Positions 1 through 11,549 of a DNA stretch of 64,000 nucleotides are shown in pieces; positions within the stretch are counted from its first letter, which is position 1, and every line of letters starts with the position of its first letter. Origin of the DNA: Ochotona curzoniae (Eukaryota > Chordata > Mammalia > Lagomorpha > Ochotonidae). The stretch covers positions 3,782,001 to 3,846,000 of the forward strand of contig NW_024467120.1 in NCBI RefSeq assembly GCF_017591425.1. The letters run 5' to 3'. Both the position numbers and the translations under genes were made by a program. The notes beneath the pieces are model-generated. The model did not search any database, was not told the DNA's origin, and worked only from the letters and a program-made list of their open reading frames with translations.

Positions 1-1620
1 TTGTCAGTCAATGACAGATTAAAATTTCATGGTTGGGGAAACCAGAAATTTCTCATTGTGCTAAAAACACCTCTCCAGGAGAGGCAGCTCTGTGCAGACA
101 GTGAGAGCAGAAGACACTGCTTTTGTCTATAGACCCTAGAACTGTCACAGGCTGCTTCACACAGCCTAGCCACCCTGCCACCTCTGTTCTAGAACAATCT
201 CCGACATGGATGTTCTGGCAAACAAGCAGCGAAGTTCTATCCGTCTGTTCTACCCGCCCCCCTCTCCCCAACCCTCCACACACACATCTTTATTTGATTC
301 CCCTTTGTTGACAATTGCAATGGACCAGAGGAGAGGAAAAAGTCAGTAAATAAAGCTTTTCAGGGTTTATTAAGACTGCGACCCACCCTCTGCCGAAGTA
401 CACTTGACTTCTGTTTTGTTGTTTCTTACTTCATTGTATTCGGCTGTGGAAGGACCTATTTTTTCACTCTTATTCAAAAACATGTGACACCATTGTTCTT
501 TGTTCCCTTAAAATATGTTGGCATTCTTGCTCTCCATAGGAGAAGCAGGCCTCCTCAAGGATTGCTGGGGCTCCTCGGGGAGGCAACCATCCTCTTAAAT
601 AACCAGAACCCAGCTACAAATGCTACTGGAAAAAGTGCAAACAGGGAACCACACCTTTGCTCTGCACCATAAATGTCATTGCAGGCTAAGTGGCTGACTG
701 CCCTAAGGGCGCACCTCTGTCCTTACATGGATCAGGCAGCAGGACATGCCCTGGCACCACTGCCAGACACAACATACAACAGGCAGATGCATCTGCCCAC
801 GGAGGTGCAAGCCATGCTCTTATAAAGTAGGTGTTAAGTTTCTGTAGGAGTAGGCCAGGATCCGGTAGAACTTCCTAACTATTTCCATAGAACTCAAACT
901 CTTCTCCTTTGTTCTGTGAATCTACTGTGTCTTCAGAGAACATCATCAGTCTGAACATCAGACTGAAACAAGCGCAAAGATAAGGGAACACCTGTAGAAG
1001 CCCTGGAGCACAGAGGGGACATCGGGCCTTTTTAACATCAGCACGTTTCCTTAGAGACAATGCAAAGCAGAGCACTAAAAAACATGAACCTGAAAGTGAC
1101 TGGTCATTCTCCTTCTTAAAAGGGTGGTGGTGCCCTGAATTGGAGGTATGAATGCTGGAAGTGAGGGCTGGAGAGGAAACCCAATGGTCTTTGGGTTCAA
1201 GTCATGAATGCTTGGGAGAAGCGAGCATAAGGACACCATGCCCACGGCAGCCCCGCAGGACATGGGCCACATCCCTACAGTGCCAGGTCCTAGCAACAGC
1301 CGAGTTCAGACCTCAGCACAGGGAGACAGGATTGAAGCCAGAGTGAGGGGGAAATCACAGAATTCCAAATGTGCCTCTGTCTGACGGCTTCACACTCTGT
1401 CAAGCTGAAATCATACCCCAAAGGGCCCGACCAAGGTTGCTCATGGCCCTGGTGCCCTACCCATTCCGTATACCTGCTGAACACCTAGCTAGCCTAGCAC
1501 ATTTCAAAAAACCCTTTGAGACCAAGAGAATGGTCTAATCTTTTCCTGAAGGGTTAGGGCTCACCGGAGAACAAACTCCAGGCTACCCCGACCTGAACAT
1601 CATTCAATAATGGGTTAACC
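1..1620. other. unique sequence, no feature recognised
   Basis: I see no SINE head or tail, LINE 3' end, LTR or simple repeat here. Open frames are all under 75 codons, lie on both strands and carry no recognisable domain. Treated as unique intergenic or intronic DNA. Confidence 0.5.
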
Positions 1621-1639
1621 AAAATCAGGCAACATCAGG

Positions 1640-2610
1640 CCTACAAGGACTACCAGAATTAAAAATAAGTTTTGGACAAGATTTGATTCATACCTTCCAA
1701 GAAAAACAGAAGGAAGAAATAACCCACACTCAGGCATGAATAAGCGAATGAAAACCAAAAAGAGATGGATTTTCTACCCAATGACTATAATCTAAAATTA
1801 TATTAGACCTCATGAAAAGGAAAAAGAGTCTTTTGAAAAATCAGATGAACAAGATGAAGAACACGGTTGACCAACTATCCCAAAACACAGAGGAAAAAGA
1901 TGAAAAGGATTTTTAACAAGGTAGCTTAGAGTGGATACAGATGACAAAGTTCACACATCTATAGTTATGAAGTACTCACGTCAAAACAAATGCTAGAGCT
2001 ATTAAAGATGTAAGAAAACTTTGCTAAACATACTTCCAAAATTAAAAAAAAATTATTCTAGTCAACCTGCCATACACAGGTACACACACATACACATGAA
2101 TTAGTACATTCATGGACAAAAAAAAAATAAAGCAAAAATACAGCTCTAACAATATTTCAAAAACAACCAAATACTCTATGGAGGTTTGAGAATTTCTCAA
2201 AAAATATAAAAAGTCATTGTTGGATCAAAAGGCGCAATGAGACAATCATGCATCCCCTGAAAATATCATCGGAAGCCGCTTCAGTCAATTGAAACTTCAA
2301 TTAAAAAAAGGAAAAAAAACCTAAGAAAAGCAGTTGTGCTTTAGCATAAAAAGGACACGAATTAGAAAATTAATATCACTTACGCAATATTTGAAAATAA
2401 TCATAAGCTGGAACAAAAAATGTCTATATATCGACATGGACGTGTTAATTTTCACTTTACACAGGGAAGCGGTATGGGTAATAAGCTTTCTGTGACTGTT
2501 CATGCAGAAATGTAGGTCACGTTTAGTCAAACTTAAGAAGACAACTGGAAGATTAAATATAATGTACTTGTATAATGTGACTATCACTAGGGAATAAAGC
2601 ATATCACACA
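1640..2610 (+). repeat. A-rich block, possible degraded LINE-1
   Basis: The + strand is strongly A-rich with many short Lys/Glu/Asn-rich frames broken by stops, as in decayed sense-strand L1 (or HAL1) sequence. L1 sequence is clearer further along the same strand at about 5.9-6.2 kb, and a stretch near 3.88-3.96 kb resembles an old L1 3'UTR. No part of this block aligns convincingly to L1 ORF1 by eye, so the call is weak; plain A-rich unique DNA is the alternative. Confidence 0.25.
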
Positions 2611-2612
2611 AA

Positions 2613-3208
2613 ATGGAAAATGATGGAAATATCAAGAGCTCAGAAAAGCAGACCGTAGAGAAAGATGACGAGAATCAGAACGAGCACATCAACACGGAGG
2701 AGAGGCAGCCTTTGAAAGAAGCCAAAGAGCCTCAGATGGAGTCATAAATTAAGAATGACCCTGAGCTAGCTGCAAGAAGCCCCGAAGAGCTGAAAGCAAA
2801 ATGACTGAGGCAAAAGCAATACGTGCAAACTCTTGTTTTCAAGGGACAGTTACAGTGGTTCCTGTGAAATCAGAAATTACAAAAGTCTTACATGGGCAAG
2901 AACTTTGTAGATGACAGTGGGGCACGGTCCCTAGAAAACTAAGCATTTTATGTTCCAGGAGAGCACCGCCTGAAACACACATGGGGGAAGTACGCAGGAG
3001 GGGAGAGACGTGCAGTAGTGGCATTAAAGTTGGCCCCGTTGTTTTTAGACTTTGGAGAAGTGAGCAGATGGGACTGGGAGTGTAACGAAAACCTAGAGAA
3101 GCAAGAGCGAGTGACAATTGTGGGTGACCTGATGCCTGGATAAACCAGACAATCACAGCACATGGATTCCAACCGGAAGTTTAAGGAAGAGTAACAGGAC
3201 TCAATCCT
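2613..3208 (+). pseudogene. candidate processed pseudogene, parent unknown
   Basis: Reading from the ATG at 2613, one frame keeps protein-like composition for about 190 codons, interrupted only by isolated in-frame stops (first after 44 codons, then roughly every 20-40 codons). The N-terminal part is very Glu/Lys/Gln/Asn-rich; a later part carries RWDWECNENLEKQERV. Such frame continuity across stops suggests a once-coding sequence that decayed by point mutation without frameshifts. No introns are apparent. A young SINE (3302-3634) sits just downstream. I do not recognise the parent protein. An A-rich non-coding stretch or an unfamiliar repeat ORF are the alternatives. Confidence 0.35.
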
Positions 3209-3301
3209 GCAGAGAAAATGTGTTTTTGTGTAGTTGTAGTGATGCAACTGCACACTGAGATACTAAAGACCATGAAAACATTGTATAAGAAACCTAGAAT
3301 T

Positions 3302-3634
3302 GGGCCTGGTGTGGTGGCCTCGCAGCTAAAAGTCCTTGCCTTAAACAAGTCAAGATCCCATATAGGCACCAGTTCTATTCCCAGCAGTTTCAGTTCCCAT
3401 CCAGCTCCATGCTTGTGGCCTGGGAAAGCAGTCGAGGACGGCCCAAAGCCTTGGGACCCTCAACCGCGTGGGAGACCTGGAGGAAGTTCCTGGCTCCTGG
3501 CTTCAGATCGGTGTAGCATCAGCCATTGTGGTCATTTGGAGAGTGAGTCTTTGGACGGAAGATCTTCAGCTCTGTCTTTCCTCCACTCTGTATATCTGAC
3601 TTTGCAATAAAAATAAATAAATCTTAAAAAAAAA
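3302..3634 (+). mobile_element. lagomorph C-type SINE, full length
   Basis: Begins 'gggcctggtgtggtggcc', has the tRNA-derived head, the 'tgggaaagcagtcgagg' core, the 'gatcggtgtagcatc' section and an A-rich tail. It is flanked by a 12-bp direct repeat aaacctagaatt (3290-3301 and 3635-3646), the target-site duplication of L1-type retrotransposition. Low divergence from the other younger copies suggests a recent insertion. Confidence 0.92.
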
Positions 3635-3649
3635 AAACCTAGAATTATA

Positions 3650-4060
3650 GGCCAATACCTGACACATTCTCACCATTAAGAAAAAAGTTCGGTTGTAGAA
3701 CAATCAATGCAAGAAATGAGAAAAAGAGAAAATAAAGATAAGAAAAGGAAGGTAAACCATTCAAAATAATAACAGAAACACATACAACTACACAAATAAA
3801 ATAGCTGTACTGCTCAGTTATCAGCTGTTTCAAATAATAAAGAGAGCAAATGTAAAATGAGAAAGTGAGATAAAGACAAAAACATGGAAAGACCTCTTCA
3901 AGAATATGTACTGCTTGACTCCATATGCATAAAATTTAAAATGTGGAAATGCCAGCTTTTCCAAGAAAGCTGAAAATGGCCTTTCCATTAAATTCCAGGC
4001 TTTTGGCACCATGATGAAGATGCTGCTTCCGGCTCTCACATCCCATACCAGCATCCCTGG
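3650..4060. other. A-rich sequence, possible L1 3'UTR trace
   Basis: A-rich with no gene. 3880-3960 has the order 'gactccatatgcataaaa' then 'aaatgtggaaatgcc', reminiscent of old L1M 3'UTRs (gattccat...tataaa...ggcaaa). Weak. Confidence 0.25.
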
Positions 4061-4069
4061 ACTAAAGCC

Positions 4070-4285
4070 CTGCCTCCACCCCAACCTCATTTTCTGCTCA
4101 TGCGCAGCCTGGAAGGCAGCAGGGGATAGCTAAGGTAGTCAGGTTCCCCCACTCATGCCCAAGACGCAGACGGAGTTCCTGGCCCTGGCTTCGGTGTGAT
4201 TCACCCCTGGCTATGGTGGGAACTGGCAGAATGAACCAGCAGATTGGTTGTACAACCTGTCTCCCTTCCAAAATAATAATTTTAA
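4070..4285 (+). mobile_element. old SINE fragment
   Basis: Retains the 3' half of an old C-type SINE: 'ggagttcctggccctggct', then a section with 'gaaccagcagatt', and a tail near 'ccaaaataataattttaaa'. The 5' half is too diverged to place. Confidence 0.55.
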
Positions 4286-4816
4286 AGAAAACCAGAAAGT
4301 AAAAGATAAAGTCACAGTTCTGATTAGAGAAGTTACTGCAGAAGGATAACCACAGGAAGGGAGAGGGCTTCCTACTGTAACAGACTCAAAGAGGAGCAAA
4401 TCCAGGAATTTGGGGGTTGTGTAATTTCAATGCTTCCGGGAGTGGCCAGTTTCTATGATGCATAAATGAAGTTTTTGTAATTCACAGCATCATTGGTTCA
4501 ATGGAAAATAATCCTCACTATTTAAGGTGCTGAAAAGACATGTTCTAAAAGACTTCGTGGCAAAGGGGATTGCCAATTAGAGCACAAGGCAATGCACTTG
4601 CCACAGGTAAAGCTAGTTCTGCCGAAATCAATATAACAAGTGAAAAACAAACATCAATAATTAAATTCAGAAATAAATCAAGTGTATCCACTCTCCCCTT
4701 ACTACTGAACATATATATTTCATATTCATAAATATCATGTAATACAGCAAAATGTAGGTGACAATCTTATCATTACTGGAGATATTATTGTCTATTTAGA
4801 ATATCTTAGGGAATCA

Positions 4817-5129
4817 GGGCCCGGTGGCATGGCCTAGCGGCTAAAATCTCGCCTTGAATGTGCCGGGATCCCATATGGGTGCCGGTTCTAATCCCGGCAG
4901 CTCCACTTGCTTCCCATCCAGCTCCCTGCTTGTGGCCTGGGAAAGCAGTTGAGGACGGCCCAAAGCCTTGGGACCCTGCACCCTTGTGGGAAACCCGAAA
5001 GAGGTTCCTGGCTTCGGATCGGCATAGCACCGGCCGTTGCAGTAACTTGGGGAGTGAATCATCGGATGGAAGATCTTCTTCTCTGTATATCTGACTTTGT
5101 AATAAAAATAAATAAATGTTTTTTTAAAA
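4817..5129 (+). mobile_element. lagomorph C-type SINE, full length
   Basis: Starts 'gggcccggtggcatggcc', has box B (ggttctaatcc) near 4885, and ends in the young-type tail 'taataaaaataaataaat'. Flanked by a near-perfect 17-bp duplication: agaatatcttagggaat (4798-4814) and agaatatctaagggaat (5130-5146), one mismatch. Confidence 0.93.
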
Positions 5130-5149
5130 AGAATATCTAAGGGAATTAG

Positions 5150-5925
5150 CCAAAAGTTGCTAGAACGTAGTGAGCTCATTAAAGATGGATAGTGATCTAA
5201 TGATATCCATAAACAGGTTTCTTAAAACCCAGCAATCAACATCTGACCATATGAGGGAAAATTTCAAAAGTCAAGTATACAATTAAAATTAACACTGTAA
5301 AATCTGCAAGGAAACTTTCAGAAAAACCAAAAAGCTCCAATCACAAACATTTGTGTGTAAACAAAGCAATGTGCCTGGATCAGAAACTTCAAGAACATGA
5401 GACAAGCCTTTCATTGTTTTCAAATGAATTCCCTCCATCTATGAGAGTGGAAGTTCATTTTGAAAAGATATTTTCAAACCTGAAAATTATCGTATGTCTA
5501 TGTAGAAGCATAAATGAGGAGGTTAAAATTGATAACATTTGGAAACAGAAAATCAGATGCAAGAATCTCCTTATGTTAAAAGCTATTAAAATGGTAGAAT
5601 CAAAACTAAAGTGGAACAACTCAAAGGTTAAGCAAATGGAATCTAAAGCTCAGGAATACACTCCCATTTCATCAAAGGATTCAGTGTATGGTGACCGTGG
5701 CATTTCCCCTTCGTGAAGGAAGAGTATTAAGAAAATGGTGTGAGAACAAGCGATTAAACATTTGGCAAAAGTTCACGGTATTCTCATTTCTGAGATCACA
5801 CGTCAAAACACACTCTAAACTATGACATCATGGAAGAACTATCAGGAATGCCACACAATCTGAGGCTGGTGAGGAAGAGGCTTCCCCGGGTGTGAAAGCA
5901 AAAATAAATAACTATTCATTTGTTT
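5150..5925. other. A-rich unique or decayed L1-like sequence
   Basis: No SINE or LTR seen. A 121-codon open frame at 5351-5716 (+) is Lys/Ser-rich with no recognised domain and is within chance expectation; decayed L1 is possible given the L1 match immediately downstream. Confidence 0.35.
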
Positions 5926-5929
5926 ACAC

Positions 5930-6232
5930 ATTTTGAAGATTTGTACATCAAAATCACTAGGAATAAAAATCTAAAGAACTATATCAAAGTAGGAAAAATG
6001 CATAACATCACTGACAGAGTTAATATTCTTAATAAAAAAAATAATACATATAATTAGGTGAGTGAAAGATACACTTCTTAACACCAAAATAAGCCAAGTA
6101 CATGAATAATCAGTTTTTAAAAAGAAATAATAAAAAAAAAAACAAAAAAAAAAACTAGAGAACCCTAACGAAAATACTGGGGCCTCACTCAAAATCACAC
6201 CAATTACAAAGCAGATCAGGACAAGACACTTT
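5930..6232 (+). mobile_element. LINE-1 fragment (old L1, ORF2 end)
   Basis: The order 'gttaatattcttaat', then 'acatgaataatcagttttt', 'aaaaagaaataataaa' and 'cactcaaaatcacaccaatt' follows the well-known L1 ORF2 3' region (aatattcttaata / acatgaataggcagtt / aaaaagaaatacaaa / cactaataatcagag). Heavily diverged, with expanded A runs. Same strand as the surrounding A-rich DNA. Confidence 0.6.
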
Positions 6233-6317
6233 TTTTTTTTTATGTATCCAACAATTTTGAGTCCAGATGGTTATCTTAGAGAAATGACTCGAGAGGTTTG
6301 AAAAAGATAACACTTCC

Positions 6318-6631
6318 GGCCCGGCGCGGTGGCGCAGTGGTTAAGGTCCTCGCCTTGCACGCCCAAGATCCCATATGGGCGCCGGTTCTAATCCCGGCAG
6401 CCCCGCTTCCCTTCCAGCTCTCTGCCTGTGGCCTGGGAAAGCAGTCGAGGACGGCCCAAAGCTTTGGGAACCTGCTCCCGCGTGGGAGACCCGGAAGAGG
6501 CTCCTGGCTTCAGATCGGCATAGTATCGGCCCGTTGTGCTCGCTTGGGGAGTGAATCATCGGACGGAAGATCTTCTTCTCTGTATATCCGCCTTTCCAAT
6601 GAAAAAATAATAAAAATAAATCTTTAAAATA
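6318..6631 (+). mobile_element. young lagomorph C-type SINE with 17-bp TSD
   Basis: One of the best-preserved copies: 'ggcccggcgcggtggcgc' head, box B (ggttctaatcc), 'gtcgaggacggcccaaagc', and an A/T tail. A perfect 17-bp duplication aaaaagataacacttcc flanks it (6301-6317 and 6632-6648). CpGs are still largely intact in the head (gcgcggtggcgc), which points to a recent insertion. Confidence 0.96.
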
Positions 6632-6649
6632 AAAAAGATAACACTTCCA

Positions 6650-6955
6650 AGGGATTGTGGCCCGCCTCTACAAACAACAGCCAAAGACCTGGAGTCTGGG
6701 TAGGTGGACTGTTGATGGTTGCAGTGCTTAGAAGATCCAGCAACCTCAAAGCCTGAAAGTATGAGCAGCGTGGGCTTGCAAATGGCCCTGGCAACAGGAG
6801 AACAACGCGGCTCACACCATCCTCCCTAGCGGCGCTGCAGGTGCACCTGACTGCAGATGCTGACCCGCAGGTGACGCATCCTTACTTCCAGGTCACCATC
6901 TCTGTGACCAGGCAAACCGCAGTCGATACAGCAGGCCCCACAGGCTAACTGCTCA
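6650..6955. other. unique sequence, nothing recognised
   Basis: Short G/C-balanced stretch with no repeat signature or convincing reading frame. Confidence 0.4.
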
Positions 6956-6959
6956 GGTT

Positions 6960-7115
6960 CACATGACTCTGGTCACTCCACACTGCCAACAAGGACAGAC
7001 TGCTTATCTCCTCTGATGATCAACTTTCTCATCTGTCAAGTGGGGCTAACCACCGTGACAAGGCTGCTGGGTGACTGTGGGGATGGACAGTAAAGCACGC
7101 AGACCAGGGCTGACC
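6960..7115 (+). mobile_element. MIR SINE, ancient
   Basis: 'caactttctcatctgtcaag' followed by 'tggggctaa' matches the MIR core 'cagtttcctcatctgtaaaatgggg', with 'gtgactgtggggatggacag' and 'taaagcacgcag' in the right order after it. Confidence 0.6.
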
Positions 7116-7754
7116 TCTCACAAGAACTCGTTAAGTATCATTTTGATTTTAAAATAACCCCTTTCACAAAACAAACAACAAAAAAAATCTGGACTTACTT
7201 TGATGTCAAAGGGAAGGAAGGAGTCTTCAAAAGCTACAGATGCAGAACATTAAGTTTTCAGATTCATTCTCCTGATGCACACGTACACATGATCCTGAGA
7301 CATTTGGAAACAGGTACTACTCATTCTTAACAGACATCATTTCGTCTCCATCAGTGGTCAGCCCAGGTCACAAAGAAGCCACAGGAGCCGAGGGAACGCA
7401 GGCAGCGGATAATTTGCTGGCCAACACAGGAGCTCAGAAGAGGCACATGGCCTCTATGGCAAGGAAGGCTTAGTGCCAGCCAAGCAAGATGCTGTGGGGT
7501 GTAGCAGGAGCCGGTGTGGCAAGGGAGGCTGGTTTTCAGATGCCACCCACTACACCATCAGCCCACATGCTTCCATGCAGGGCCCTGGTCAGGGATCATC
7601 TGAGAACTTTCTCAGGGTGCCCCTCCCAGATCAGAGGTTGTACACTAAAGAGGGACAAAAACAAGACGGAGCAGCTGAGGCTTCTCGTTTCTTTTTAACT
7701 TCAAAACCAACTCCCGTACTCTGAAACCATGAAAGACAAGAAATGGGGAAAAAT

Positions 7755-7885
7755 AAATAAATAAAGCATTTCAGGCATGCGGGGTGCTTTCACATCCGCA
7801 TCACTGGAGTTAAAAATGACAAATGAGAACAGATGATAAAGCAGGTCAGGGTCGGAACCCAGGGTCATCGATGCCGTGAGAGATG
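7755..7885 (-). mobile_element. MIR SINE, ancient
   Basis: Reads as reverse-complement MIR: 'aggcatgcggggtgctttca' corresponds to 'ccaggcactgtgctaagcgc' and 'agggtcggaacccagggtc' to 'tgggattcgaacccaggc'. Diverged in the middle. Confidence 0.5.
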
Positions 7886-7980
7886 GCGCGATGACACATA
7901 CAGTTAGGAGATATGCAGCTCCTGGGGTTATCTGGGAAGCCTTCCTACTTAGGGCTCTCTGTGTCTCCACCAGACTCACT

Positions 7981-7985
<5 letters not shown>

Positions 7986-8034
<49 letters not shown>

Positions 8035-8049
8035 TTCTCTCTCTCTCTG
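7986..8049. repeat. (CT)n microsatellite
   Basis: An uninterrupted CT run of about 22 units is followed by an imperfect 'ccctttctctctctct' extension. Likely polymorphic in length. It creates low-complexity open frames on both strands that are not genes. Confidence 0.95.
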
Positions 8050-8059
8050 AACCTAGACA

Positions 8060-8460
8060 ATGACACTACCTAGGGTCTGAAGTGAGATGGAAAAATCAAA
8101 CGAGTCGATTCCAAAACAGAGAGAAAACTTTTGCAGAAGCAAAACACAAGTTGGCCTATAAGCGGGCACCACCACTTATGCTAAAGGCATGAGACAAGTG
8201 GTAGTCTAACAGGCTGGAAAAGACAAGTGCTCTGGGCACAAAAAGCTCCCATCAGAATCAGCAGGCACAGACAGGCAGAAAAGAGTGGCAGCTAAGAAAC
8301 CAGGCTTCCAAGTCGGCTACTGTGGCTTTGAACTCCCAGTGCCCGTTGACTTCAAGCTCAGCCTGGAGCAAGGAACGTAGCCCAGCAGAAACTCCACTAA
8401 AACCAGTAATAGTATTATGAGAGTTATTGGGCTACTTCAATCATTCATTCCCTCATTGCA
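8060..8460. other. unique sequence, nothing recognised
   Basis: No repeat signature or gene seen. Confidence 0.4.
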
Positions 8461-8467
8461 TAATTTC

Positions 8468-8798
8468 TTTTTTTAAAAAAGATTTACTTTTATTTTTTTC
8501 ACTAGAAACACAGATATACAGAGAGAAGGAGAGACAGAAAGATCCTTCATCTGCCGATCCGCTCCCCAAGAAGCCGCAATGGCTGGAGTCAAGCCAATCT
8601 GAAGCCAGGAAACTTCACCGGATCTCCCACACAGGTGCAGAGCCCCAGGGGTTCTGGGCCATCCTCCACCACTTTCCCAAGGCATGAGCAGGGAGCTGGG
8701 TGGGAAATAGAGCAGCCGGGTTATGAACCAGTTCCAATAAGGGATCCCAGCAGATGCAAGGCAAGCACCTTAGCCATGAGGCCATCGCACTGGGCCTC
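8468..8798 (-). mobile_element. lagomorph C-type SINE
   Basis: Reverse orientation: T-rich start with 'aaaaagatttacttttattt', 'gctccccaagaagccgcaat', the complement of the 'cctgggaaagcagt' core, and ends '...gcactgggcc', the complement of the head. Moderately diverged. Confidence 0.9.
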
Positions 8799-8983
8799 AT
8801 CAGTACAAAATTTCTAAGCTGCTAGATGTACAAGGTCCACTTGCAAACACTGGAGATAATGCAAGCACAAGAAGCAGGCTTGGACTCTGCTTGTGTTCCA
8901 AACATTATTGGAAGCGAAAGGACAAATTAGAGTATGTAAGTACAAGAAGGGAAAAATGAAGTGAGTGAAGAGGATGAAAATGG

Positions 8984-9261
8984 GTCCTGGTTCTAACCCC
9001 GGCAGCCCTGCTTCCCGTCCAGCTCCATGTTTGTGCTCTGGGAAGGCAGCCAAGGACGGCCCAAAGCCTTGGGACCTTGCACCTGCATGGGAGACCTGGG
9101 GGAAGTTCCTGGCTCCTGGCTTTGGATTGGCGCAGCACCGGCAGTTGCGGCCACTTGGGGAGTGAATCATCAGATGAAAGATCTTCCTCTCTGTCTCTCC
9201 TCCTCTCTGTAGATCTTATTTTGTAATAAAAATAAATAAATAAATAAATCTTTTAAGAAAA
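8984..9261 (+). mobile_element. 5'-truncated C-type SINE with perfect TSD
   Basis: The element begins inside the head at 'gtcctggttctaacccc', so box A and the 5' end are missing while box B and the rest are intact. The 16-bp repeat aagaggatgaaaatgg occurs exactly before (8968-8983) and after (9262-9277) it. The truncation therefore happened at insertion, not by later deletion. Confidence 0.92.
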
Positions 9262-9279
9262 AAGAGGATGAAAATGGAT

Positions 9280-9690
9280 GGGAGTGTTATTTTGGACTCA
9301 AAAATTCTAGAGTGAGGCAGACTCTGAGGCAGGTGCACGCGTCCCTTAAATGGGATATTTCTAAGAAGCTTAGCTCAGGGCTCACAGAAGCCGGTACTCG
9401 GGTGCAGCGGACAATGATGGCGGCAGTGCTGGTGGCAGCATTTTCACCGCAATAACGGAGCACACGAGTACAAGGGATGGGGAAGCAGGTACAGCTCACA
9501 AGACCTGAAGTACTGAAGTGACAAAATTAGTATTGAACCTAGGAAGTACTGATTAGGATCTTGATGAATTTTCATTTATTAAAAAGCCACAGCTCTATTT
9601 TTAGATCTATCTATCTAACATCATTCAAGAAAAGCTTCTCTCTGAAAATTCTATTTCAGGAACGTAATTTTTTTTTTAATTAAAATGTTC
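9280..9690. other. unique sequence, nothing recognised
   Basis: No gene or repeat recognised; ends in a T run at about 9669. Confidence 0.4.
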
Positions 9691-9699
9691 TGCCTGCGT

Positions 9700-10300
9700 G
9701 ATTTCTTCTCTACCCGACCATGCTTCTCATGGGTTCTAGCCTGCCAATCGCTGTGTAGGTGATGGTTTCAAGACTTCACTCCGTGTGCGGCATAGACACT
9801 TCGTAGGAGCCTTTCCACGGCAGAAATGGCAGGGAGCTTTCATTTTCACATCTAAGACCAGAGGAGACAGATGTGTAATCCGTGTCTGCCAGCCTTTTCG
9901 TAACGGTCTCACAATGAAATTCCACATTTCTTGCTTTGGCATGTGTGTTTCTGAATTTTTACAAACACTGAATTTTTGCAAAGCACCTTTTCAATTCTTC
10001 GGGTCAAGGCGTTGAGATCTCGCTGTCTGCATGGTATTCTATGATTTGATTGTGTCGCCGTGTGTTCCCCTATCTGACTTTGCCGCACACGCGAATGGCT
10101 CGGATTTCTTCCGTAAGCCATTGTTCAGGCGAGTGAAGCTGTGCTGAACAGCCTCCCCATCTCCTGGAACACACGCTCCGAACTGGGGTCGGGGACATCA
10201 CAGGGTTTGCATATTCCTCCTCACTATAGAATGCCTGGAGTGTTTTCCAATTCAGTTTTACCCATGAATACTCCTACCAGCTGCATATAAAGCTTGAAAT
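9700..10300 (-). mobile_element. LINE-1 fragment, old
   Basis: Matches reverse-complement L1 ORF2/3' sequence in the expected order: 'gcatggtattctatg' (tattccat...), 'tggagtgttttccaattcag' (gttttccaaagtgg) and 'tttacccatgaatactccta' then 'ccagctgcatataaag' (ttacactcccaccagcaatgtat). The centre is poorly conserved. Confidence 0.5.
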
Positions 10301-10309
10301 ATCATTTTT

Positions 10310-10725
10310 TCTAACTCAGACCAAAATGATCTCTTTGCCACTGGGAATTCCAGATCTTAAATAACTCAAGTACCGGCTTCATCTTAGCTCAGTCAAATCA
10401 AAACTGGTTGGTGAATAAACCCAGACTAAGAGATTTCAGTGTTGTCTGTTGAAATTCTGGCTAACTCATCACAACCCATTCTGCAAGCAATAAACAATAA
10501 ACACACAGCGTTGGCTGCAGGCAGCACAACGAAGATGCTTCCCCTACAGAAAATGTGCTGGTCACCTGAACATATTAAGAACCATCTAGAGATTTCCCCT
10601 GATGTGCACTTCCTCTTTATTTCAAGGCAGGTTTGCAAGTGGACCTGCCAAATGAGGTTAAGTGTGCATTTTTAAGAATTAAGAGGAAAACATTAGATTT
10701 ATTCTTTTCTTTCTTTTTTCAGAAA
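10310..10725. other. unique sequence, nothing recognised
   Basis: No repeat or gene signature. Confidence 0.35.
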
Positions 10726-10732
10726 TACAGAC

Positions 10733-11080
10733 TAGCACAGCAGGTGTGTACCAGCGGTTTGAGACACCCACAGCACGTACGGGAGTGCCCAATTCAAGTC
10801 TTGGCTACTCCACTTCTGATCCAGCTTCCAGCTGATGCGTCCTGGAGGCAGCAGCTCAAGTGTCGGGATCCCTACTATTTGTGTTGGATGATCCAATGGA
10901 GCTGCAGGCTCCTGGCTTCAGTCCAGATCAGGCCTGACTACTGCAGGCATTGGGCTGGCAGGAGTGAAGAGGAATGGAGCAGAAGATCAGAGATGGGGGA
11001 AACTCACTCTTTCTGTGTGTCTCTCCTTTCCCCCACTGCTCCTCGTGTGTCTGCTTCTCACACATACAAAGGCAATCATT
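10733..11080 (+). mobile_element. old lagomorph SINE
   Basis: Retains 'caattcaagtcttggctact', 'ccacttctgatccagctt', 'ggagctgcaggctcctggct' and 'tctctcctttccccc'. This rabbit-like older pattern ('ccacttctgatccagctccc') differs from the young copies ('cttcccatccagctccc'). A 182-codon open frame running through it is transposon-derived. Confidence 0.8.
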
Positions 11081-11099
11081 TTAGAAAACACAACTCCGG

Positions 11100-11352
11100 G
11101 GCCAGTGCTGTGGCACAGGTGATTAAGCCACCACCTGTGATGCCAGGATCCTATATGGGCTCTGGTTTAAGTCTTGGCTAATCCACCTCTGATACAGCTC
11201 CTGCTCAATGTGCCTCAGAAAGCAACATAAGATGGCCCAAGTCCTTGGACCCCTGCACACATGGGAGAGTCCTGGAAGAAGCTCCTGGCTCCTGGCTGCA
11301 GCCTGGCCCTGCCATGGCCACTGCAGCCACTTTGAGTGAACCAGCAGATGGA

Positions 11353-11385
<33 letters not shown>

Positions 11386-11446
11386 TGTCTGTCTGTCTGT
11401 CTCCCTCTCTCTGAAATTCTGCTTCTCAAATAAAATAGTTTTTAAA
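11100..11446 (+). mobile_element. old lagomorph SINE with internal microsatellite
   Basis: Begins 'ggggccagtgctgtggcaca' and contains 'gatacagctcctgctcaatg', 'gaagctcctggctcctgg', 'gaaccagcagatggaagg', then a pure (GT)n and (CTGT)n run (about 11357-11402) in place of the usual CT-rich section, and 'tctcaaataaaatagttt'. Flanks share an imperfect duplication near cacaactcc/cacaatcct. Confidence 0.85.
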
Positions 11447-11549
11447 ATACACAATCCTAAATATATATAGAGAGAGATTCTGATTTATTAAATAAAAAAA
11501 ATAGAACCAAGACAGTTTACAGTTGGCGAGTTATTGCCCCAAAAGAGCA

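Noticed and set aside
6318..6400. tRNA gene suggested by box B motif
   Set aside because: Belongs to the tRNA-derived head of a SINE; no cloverleaf is retained.
10633..11181. 182-codon plus frame
   Set aside because: Runs through an old SINE and into the next one; transposon sequence.
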